Assembly: GCF_900130015.1 (NCBI RefSeq)
Contig: NZ_FQXS01000006.1
Location: forward strand, 62,001-126,000
Direction of reading: 5' to 3'
DNA: 64,000 nucleotides
Source: Desulfofustis glycolicus DSM 9705
Lineage (GTDB): Bacteria; Desulfobacterota; Desulfobulbia; Desulfobulbales; Desulfocapsaceae
In this document: one piece after another, positions 58,486 to 64,000 of the stretch
Layout: each line of letters opens with the position of its first letter
Position numbering within the stretch: the stretch's first letter is position 1
Program-made: the position numbers and the translations under genes
The notes under the pieces: generated by a model
Database searches by the model: none
The model's input: the letters and a program-made list of their open reading frames with translations, nothing else
Told to the model about the DNA's origin: nothing

Positions 58486-60421
58486 AGAGCTGAGCTGTTG
58501 TTGCGTGGATGTAGGATCTGATACCGATAGAAATGGTGCCGGCCAGTTCGTCTATGAAGGTCGCATCCGAGAGCAGACGTGCATCGTCAGGATTACTGAT
58601 AAAAGCCAGTTCAATCAAGATGGCCGGCATTTCAGCGCCGATCAGGACATAGAATGGCGCCTGCTTGACACCCATATCTTTTAGGATGAACGGGGGGGCG
58701 GTCAGCGCGCCGGCCATCGAACCGTGGACTTGCCGGGCGAGACGGGACGACTCGTTGATTTTCGAATTCCGCATGATGTCGAGCAGGATGTCTTGCAGAT
58801 CACTCATCTGATGGGTAGAGGTGGCATTTTCTCTGGCGGCAACACGCATTGCTTCGTCGTTGGTGCTGAGATTCAGGAAATAGGTCTCAAATCCTTTGAT
58901 CTGCGGCGACGGGTGGGCATTGATATGGAGTGAGACGAAGAGATCGGCACCGCTCGTGTTGGCAATTGCCGTTCGTTCTTCAAGCGGCAGAAAGACATCG
59001 TCTTCCCGGGTTAGAATAACCGTGACACCGAGAGTACGGCGCAGTTCATCAGCCAAACGTTTCGCCACGTGCAGTACAATGTCTTTTTCTTTCATCCCGT
59101 AGGCGATGGCACCGGGATCCTTGCCGCCATGTCCGGGATCCAGGACGATGGTTCGGACACCCAGGCCGAGTTGCTGAGCCAGAGACAGTGGCGCACGACG
59201 TCCCTCCGGTGCCGGTAGTGATGTCGTTTGCGGAACGACCCTGTCGCTACTGGAAGATTGGCTAAGGCCGGTTTTCTTACGCTCCCGTAAAACGACCAAA
59301 GACTGCTCGGTCTTATTTTCCGCCGGTTCGATTGATGTTCTCACCTGGTTGTCGCGTTGCTGGACCAGAGATGGTTGCCGAGTCTCTGCGTCGGCATCAC
59401 GATCCCGACGTCGTCCGGTCGGTGTGGGAGGCGTCGGCGCCGGTGGTGAGGCGGGGCCGGATGAGCCTAACCGCCGGTCCGTAGTAGTGGTCTTGTTCTG
59501 TCCGCGGACATCGATGACAACACGAAAGGGGCTGGGCAGACTGAAGATCTTGTAGCTGGAAATGGATTCGATATCCAGCACGACCCGTACCGTATCGGGG
59601 CTGAACTGCCCGGTGCGAATACGTTTGAGCAGACCGTCCTCGATGGGCACCGGGGCGCGAAAACGTGGTTCGATATAGCTTTCCTGGAAGTCGATGTAGA
59701 GCCGCCGCGGTTGGTTGCCGACGCGTTCGAGTAACTCTTCACGATAGGTGACCGGTCCGGAGGTGTTGATGACGACACGGGTATAGTCGTCCGACGACCA
59801 GTACTTGACCGGCAGTACGTTGGTCAGGTTCATGAGTTGCGGATCACCAACCATGATCCGCGGCAGTGGGATGTCGTATTTCTGGGAGAGCTCTTTGAGT
59901 TTGGTTTCCGCCGCACTGCGCATGTCACCTTCCGGATAATCGGTGACAATCCGACCAAACGATTTTGCGGCTCGTTGTGGATCCTGGACGTCTTCGAGCA
60001 ACAGCAGACCGACGGCGAACAAGGCGTCGTCGGCCAACCGATTGCCGGGAAACAAGGCATCTACATCGCGATAATAGGAGATCGCCTCTCCCAAGTCGAT
60101 CCCTTTGCCGAAGGCCCGGTACATATCGGAATAGAGCCTGCCGAGCATCAACAGGCAGGCCGGTGCCAGATCCGACTTAGGTTCGGCAAGGTAGATGCGG
60201 CGAAAATTACCGGCGCCTTTCAGCCAATTGTCGCGGGAGACGCCAAGCGTTGAGGTGGTCTTGAGCTGATTGAAGAAGAATTTGGCTTGTTGATAATGTG
60301 TCTCCAGGTCGGATTGGGGGGTATAAGCGTCAGAGGTGGCAGCTGCGGGCGCTGCCGGCATTACAAGCAACAGCAGCAGAAGGGCCAAAAGGAAATGTGG
60401 GATATGCGGACGACAGATCAT
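58484..60421 (-). CDS. N-acetylmuramoyl-L-alanine amidase (AmiC type) with TPR and AMIN domains
   Basis: A 645-residue exported peptidoglycan amidase. A signal peptide (about 1-28) is followed by a TPR-like helical region (about 38-190), an AMIN domain (about 210-310), a proline/arginine-rich linker (315-400), and an Amidase_3 domain with VLDPGHGGKDPGAI (zinc His), the ladder glutamate region, and SLHINAHPSPQI. The TPR region ahead of AMIN is not standard for AmiC and may bind a partner. It probably splits the septum during division. It is 147 bp downstream of mutS, with its own likely promoter unresolved. Confidence 0.9.
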   Translation of the reverse strand: MICRPHIPHFLLALLLLLLVMPAAPAAATSDAYTPQSDLETHYQQAKFFFNQLKTTSTLGVSRDNWLKGAGNFRRIYLAEPKSDLAPACLLMLGRLYSDMYRAFGKGIDLGEAISYYRDVDALFPGNRLADDALFAVGLLLLEDVQDPQRAAKSFGRIVTDYPEGDMRSAAETKLKELSQKYDIPLPRIMVGDPQLMNLTNVLPVKYWSSDDYTRVVINTSGPVTYREELLERVGNQPRRLYIDFQESYIEPRFRAPVPIEDGLLKRIRTGQFSPDTVRVVLDIESISSYKIFSLPSPFRVVIDVRGQNKTTTTDRRLGSSGPASPPAPTPPTPTGRRRDRDADAETRQPSLVQQRDNQVRTSIEPAENKTEQSLVVLRERKKTGLSQSSSSDRVVPQTTSLPAPEGRRAPLSLAQQLGLGVRTIVLDPGHGGKDPGAIAYGMKEKDIVLHVAKRLADELRRTLGVTVILTREDDVFLPLEERTAIANTSGADLFVSLHINAHPSPQIKGFETYFLNLSTNDEAMRVAARENATSTHQMSDLQDILLDIMRNSKINESSRLARQVHGSMAGALTAPPFILKDMGVKQAPFYVLIGAEMPAILIELAFISNPDDARLLSDATFIDELAGTISIGIRSYIHATTAQL

Positions 60422-60568
60422 TACCTGGGCCGTTCAAAAAGCCGGATGGGATGCCGGGGGATGATCCCGGTCACAGCGTTGCGGTGCCTGAGATCTTTCT
60501 CGACTGTATCCTCTATATAACGGTTACCGGCTGAGAAGGCAAAAAAAAAGAGACTGTTTTCAGGTCGT

Positions 60569-63253
60569 TCACGATTTATCCGAACCACGATGGCGGTTCA
60601 GTTGCTCGCTGAGTTGATACAGCAGGTCCAAGGCCTGGCGCGGACTGAGTTCGTCGACGTCGATTTTCTCGAGTTTTTCAACGACAGGGTGGACGGGAGG
60701 ATCGAAGAGGGACAACTGGCTCGGCCTGTGGTGACGCGAGTGCTTGCCCGGTGGAGTGGTGCTGTCGGGTACGTTTCTCTGGTAATCGAAATCACCGCGA
60801 TCAATACTCTTCAGGATCTGTCCGGCGCGGTCAACCACTGCGGCGGGAACACCGGCGAGAGCGGCTACCTGGATGCCATAGCTGCGACTGGTACCGCCGG
60901 TGACGAGTTTGTGCAGAAAAATGATACTGTCGTTCCATTCCTTCACCGCCACCGACAGGTTCTGGGCTCTGGCCCGGGTGCGGGCCAGATCGGTCAGTTC
61001 GTGATAATGGGTGGCAAACAGGGTCTTGACCCCGGCTCCATCTTTGTCGAGCAACGCCTCAGCGACCGACCAGGCGATGGCCAATCCGTCATAGGTGCTC
61101 GTGCCGCGGCCGATCTCGTCGAGAATGACCAAGCTGCGGGGGGTCGCGTTGTTGAGAATATTTGCGGTTTCACTCATTTCGACCATAAAGGTGGATTGTC
61201 CGCGACGCAGGTCATCCATCGCTCCGACCCTGGTGAAGATTCGATCGACGATGCCGATCGTCGCGCTTTCCGCAGGCACGAAGCTACCCATCTGGGCAAG
61301 CAAGACGATCAGGGCGGTTTGCCGGAGAATGGTCGATTTACCTGCCATGTTCGGCCCGGTGATGATCAGCAGCTGATTGTCGGTCTGATCAAGAGCGATA
61401 TCGTTCGGCACGAATTTCCCGGTTGGCAGGGCTCGCTCGATGATCGGATGACGGCCTTCGTTGATGACGATGCGCTGGTCGGTAGTCACTTCCGGCTTGA
61501 CATAGTGATAGCGACCGGCGATCTCTGCCAGGCAAGTGAAGACATCGAGCAGGGCCAGGGCGTGGGCGACGCCCGTCAGGCGGGCCGAGTGAGAGGCGAT
61601 TTCTTCTCTGATCGCACAGAACAGCTGATATTCCAGTTCCAGACGGCGGTCCTGGGCGCTGAGAACACGATTTTCGAATTCTTTCAATTCCGGCGTGATG
61701 AAACGCTCGGCGTTCACCAGGGTCTGCTTGCGGATATAGGTCGGCGGTACCTTGTCGAGATTGGCTTTGCTGATCTCGATAAAGTAGCCGAACACTTTGT
61801 TGTAGCCGACTTTGAGTTTGCCGATGCCGGTTGCTTCGCGTTCCTTGTTTTCCAAACTGAGAATCAACGCTTTTCCGTCCCGGAGCAGGGAGACCAACTC
61901 GTCGAGTTCCGTGTGAAATCCGGCTTTGATCAGATTGCCGTCGCGCAGGGTCAGCGGTGGATCATCGGCTATTGCCGTTTGCAGGGTGTCGTGCAGGTCC
62001 TGGCAGGCGTCGAAGTGCTCCGCGATATCGCGCATGCGAGGCGCCTCGCACTTGTTGAGAAGATCCTGCAGGTCAGGCAGGCATGCCAGTGACGTCTTCA
62101 GAGCGATGGCGTCACGACCATTGGCATGGCCGAGGACCATTCGGCTGTTGAGCCTTTCAATGTCATAGACGCTGGTCAGCAGATCGCGCAGCTGCTTGCG
62201 AAGGTTTGGATGGTAGAAGAAAAAGGAGACGGCCTCCAGCCGCCGATTGATCCTCCCCTTATCCTGCAATGGGTTGAGCAGGAATTGCCGGAGCAACCGG
62301 GCACCCATCGGCGTGCAGGTCCGATCGAGTACTGCCAGCAGCGATCCGTCCCGACGGTTGCCGATGATCGTCTGGGTCAGCTCCAGGTTTCTGCGTGAGG
62401 CGCCGTCGATCAGTAAAATCGAATCGGTTTCGAGGGGGATCAGTTTCTTCAGGTGCGAGAGATCGGTTTTCTGGGTATCGCCGACATAATCGAGGAGTGC
62501 TGCTGCCGCAACGATGCCCAGTTTCATTGCGGCACAGCCAAAACCGTCCAGATTGAGAACCTGAAAATGGTCGAGCAGGATCTGTCGGGCGTCCTCAATG
62601 GCAAGCGCTGCATTTTCCCGCCGGGTAACGCAGAGGTTCGGCAGGAGCAGTTGGGCATCATCGAGCAGTTTTTCCAGGTGTCGATGCTGCTTGCTGTCGA
62701 CCAGGATCTCGGCGGGTGCCATACGACTGAGCTGGTCGAGGACGACGTCCGGGGCATCACCGTGATCGATGAAGTCGCCGGTGTAGAAGCTGCCGGTACT
62801 GATATCGAGAAAGCTGACGCCCCACTGCTCGGGGGCGTCCCCGGGCCGACAGATAGCGGCGAGAAAGCAATGTTCGTTTTCCGGTAGTAACTGCTCGTCG
62901 ACAATGACTCCGGGTGAAATCACCCGCACCACCTCGCGCTTGACGATTCCTTTCGCTTCGGCCGGATCTTCGGTCTGCTCGCAGATGGCAACGCGGCGAC
63001 CGGCTTGGACAAGCTTGGCGATGTAGTTTTGGGCGGCATGATAGGGTACACCGCACATCGGGACCTTGGCAGTGTCGGCCTTGTTGTTTCGTGATGTGAG
63101 GGTGATATTAAGGATTTTTGATGCGATCTCGGCGTCTTCAAAAAACATCTCATAGAAATCCCCCATTCGGTAGAAGAGGATCTCCTGCTGATACGACTCC
63201 TTGATTTCCAGGTATTGCCGAAGCATCGGCGTCATGCGGGCGGGCATACTCAT
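60569..63253 (-). CDS. mutS: DNA mismatch repair protein MutS
   Basis: An 894-residue mismatch-recognition ATPase. The mismatch domain begins with LFYRMGDFYEMFFEDA, including the Phe-x-Glu wedge. The ATPase domain shows ITGPNMAGKSTILRQ (Walker A), DLRRGQSTFMVEM and LDEIGRGTSTYDG (Walker B and signature). A helix-turn-helix region and an extended C-terminus follow. I start at ATG 63253; ATG 63247 is equally possible, while the frame further upstream runs into the HIT gene region. It lies 19 bp after the HIT gene stop on the same strand. Confidence 0.96.
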   Translation of the reverse strand: MSMPARMTPMLRQYLEIKESYQQEILFYRMGDFYEMFFEDAEIASKILNITLTSRNNKADTAKVPMCGVPYHAAQNYIAKLVQAGRRVAICEQTEDPAEAKGIVKREVVRVISPGVIVDEQLLPENEHCFLAAICRPGDAPEQWGVSFLDISTGSFYTGDFIDHGDAPDVVLDQLSRMAPAEILVDSKQHRHLEKLLDDAQLLLPNLCVTRRENAALAIEDARQILLDHFQVLNLDGFGCAAMKLGIVAAAALLDYVGDTQKTDLSHLKKLIPLETDSILLIDGASRRNLELTQTIIGNRRDGSLLAVLDRTCTPMGARLLRQFLLNPLQDKGRINRRLEAVSFFFYHPNLRKQLRDLLTSVYDIERLNSRMVLGHANGRDAIALKTSLACLPDLQDLLNKCEAPRMRDIAEHFDACQDLHDTLQTAIADDPPLTLRDGNLIKAGFHTELDELVSLLRDGKALILSLENKEREATGIGKLKVGYNKVFGYFIEISKANLDKVPPTYIRKQTLVNAERFITPELKEFENRVLSAQDRRLELEYQLFCAIREEIASHSARLTGVAHALALLDVFTCLAEIAGRYHYVKPEVTTDQRIVINEGRHPIIERALPTGKFVPNDIALDQTDNQLLIITGPNMAGKSTILRQTALIVLLAQMGSFVPAESATIGIVDRIFTRVGAMDDLRRGQSTFMVEMSETANILNNATPRSLVILDEIGRGTSTYDGLAIAWSVAEALLDKDGAGVKTLFATHYHELTDLARTRARAQNLSVAVKEWNDSIIFLHKLVTGGTSRSYGIQVAALAGVPAAVVDRAGQILKSIDRGDFDYQRNVPDSTTPPGKHSRHHRPSQLSLFDPPVHPVVEKLEKIDVDELSPRQALDLLYQLSEQLNRHRGSDKS

Positions 63254-63272
63254 AAGCAGGCTATATATAGTG

Positions 63273-63782
63273 TCAGGTGACGGAGAGATTACGAAAATGG
63301 GGCAGTAAGCGATCGAACGTGGCTTCGATGTGTTCCGGAATGGTTCTTGTCTCGGCAAGCACTGTCAGGTAGTTATGATCGCCGCGCCACCGCGGTACGA
63401 CGTGAATATGCAGGTGCTCGGGTATCCCGGCGCCGGCGTCGATGCCAAGATTGATGCCGATATTGAACCCGTCCGGGTCGAGGACGCGCTTCAGAATACC
63501 GGTTGCGCTGTTGACCAGTTCCATCATGCCGGCGCGCTCCGCCGAACTGAGATCGGCGAGATCGGCTACATGCCGGATCGGGGCGATCAGGAGATGACCG
63601 TTTGCATAGGGAAAGCGATTGAGTAGGCAAAGCCGGTCGGCAGCGCGGTAGAGCAGCAGATCTGTTTTCGAGTCGGGAGCGGTGCCGGGCGGCTCGAAAG
63701 GGCAGACCGTTTTCTTTTTGTTGTCGCCGGCTTGCACGGCGATGATACGCTCCATGCGCCACGGGGTCCAGAGCGTCTTCAT
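63273..63782 (-). CDS. HIT-family nucleotide-binding protein
   Basis: A 169-residue HIT protein, a dinucleoside-polyphosphate hydrolase or phosphorylase-like enzyme. The N-terminal TLWTPWRMERI is typical of the AP4A-type HIT group, and the catalytic triad is HLHIHVVPRWRGD. A CPFEPP motif near residue 27 stands where some members carry a structural zinc cysteine. Its ATG overlaps the stop of the upstream phosphoesterase gene in an ATGA arrangement, and mutS follows 19 bp on. Confidence 0.92.
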   Translation of the reverse strand: MKTLWTPWRMERIIAVQAGDNKKKTVCPFEPPGTAPDSKTDLLLYRAADRLCLLNRFPYANGHLLIAPIRHVADLADLSSAERAGMMELVNSATGILKRVLDPDGFNIGINLGIDAGAGIPEHLHIHVVPRWRGDHNYLTVLAETRTIPEHIEATFDRLLPHFRNLSVT

Positions 63783-64000
63783 GACACCACCGTACGTTCA
63801 TGCAACTCGGCGTGCAGACCTGTTTCGGTGATGGTCAGGAGAGCATAATTGCCGGGACTACCGTAACGACCGGTACTGCGGAACGAGCCGGGATTGATGA
63901 GCAGGGTCGAACCGAAGTTCTGGATCACCGGTTGGTGAGTATGACCGAAGATAATAGCGTCCGCCTCGGGAAAGCGTCCGAGCAGATATCCCGCACGGTC
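63779..64000 (-). CDS. YfcE/MJ0936-type metallophosphoesterase, C-terminal part (5' end outside window)
   Basis: The minus-strand frame is open to the window edge and gives the last 73 residues of a calcineurin-like phosphoesterase of the YfcE group. Visible are the metal-binding IIFGHTHQPVIQ and LLINPGSFRSTGRYGSPGNYALL, near-signatures of the family's C-terminus. These enzymes cleave phosphodiesters with two metals. Its TGA stop at 63781-63779 overlaps the ATG of the HIT gene, so both probably belong to one operon. The N-terminal metal ligands lie outside the window. Confidence 0.9.
   Translation of the reverse strand, partial: DRAGYLLGRFPEADAIIFGHTHQPVIQNFGSTLLINPGSFRSTGRYGSPGNYALLTITETGLHAELHERTVVS

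Overview
The window is a contiguous piece of bacterial chromosome, roughly 55-60% GC by eye, packed with housekeeping genes and carrying no rRNA, tRNA, insertion sequence, prophage or CRISPR array that I can see. The dissimilatory sulfite reductase set dsrA-dsrB-dsrD marks a sulfate- or sulfur-compound-reducing anaerobe. The bacterial-type DsrD, the futalosine/UbiD-like decarboxylase, the ATP synthase genes split into two loci with both b and b' subunits, and the LarB and NIL-ferredoxin genes together fit a Desulfobacterota (former Deltaproteobacteria) organism, most likely near the Desulfobulbales. That placement is inference from gene content, not a computed phylogeny.

Layout. 1-4.3 kb: 3' end of rpoD, then dprA, rpe and pgi. 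4.3-7.5 kb: tandem promoters and dsrABD, closed by a terminator. 7.5-11 kb: birA, then on the minus strand metK-ahcY (S-adenosylmethionine cycle) behind a structured leader. 11-16.3 kb: kdsD (LPS/KDO), an unusual 886-residue membrane protein with an N-terminal ubiquitin-conjugating (E2-like) domain, and a divergent cNMP/PATAN regulator. 16.3-21.2 kb (minus): larB and secDF-ykgJ-HAD. 21.5-23.6 kb: an aminoglycoside-phosphotransferase-like kinase with an overlapping P-loop kinase, then a NIL-ferredoxin. 23.6-25.8 kb (minus): trxA-trxB-bamD. 26-31.6 kb: hemL, the Fo half of ATP synthase (AtpZ/AtpI-like, atpB, atpE), a nucleoside phosphorylase and rimO. 31.6-35.3 kb (minus): an HU/IHF protein, and the tightly overlapping operon yjbQ-like, small orphan, ubiD, rluB-like. 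35.5-43.8 kb: aroK, a glycogen synthase, gap, a 1424-residue PPDK-like protein without a PEP/pyruvate barrel, and a small SAP-like Cys-rich protein. 43.8-49.3 kb: an ArsR regulator with a candidate persulfide-sensing Cys pair plus a DUF2892 protein, acs, and the slipin/nfeD pair. 49.5-58.5 kb: alaS and the F1 half of ATP synthase (b', b, delta, alpha, gamma, beta, epsilon) ending in a bidirectional terminator. 58.5-64 kb (minus): an AmiC-type amidase, mutS, a HIT protein and the 3' end of a YfcE-like phosphoesterase.

How the genes fit together: dsrABD supplies the terminal reductive step of sulfate respiration, the ATP synthase uses the resulting proton gradient, acs activates acetate, and pgi, rpe, gap, the glycogen synthase and the PPDK-like protein point to central carbon and glycogen storage metabolism. 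The finding I would follow first is the E2-fold protein at 12151-14811. Its catalytic-type cysteine sits in a good E2 context, it is tethered by one transmembrane segment to a periplasmic array of about 54-residue repeats, and no ubiquitin-like, E1 or JAB gene lies in the window.
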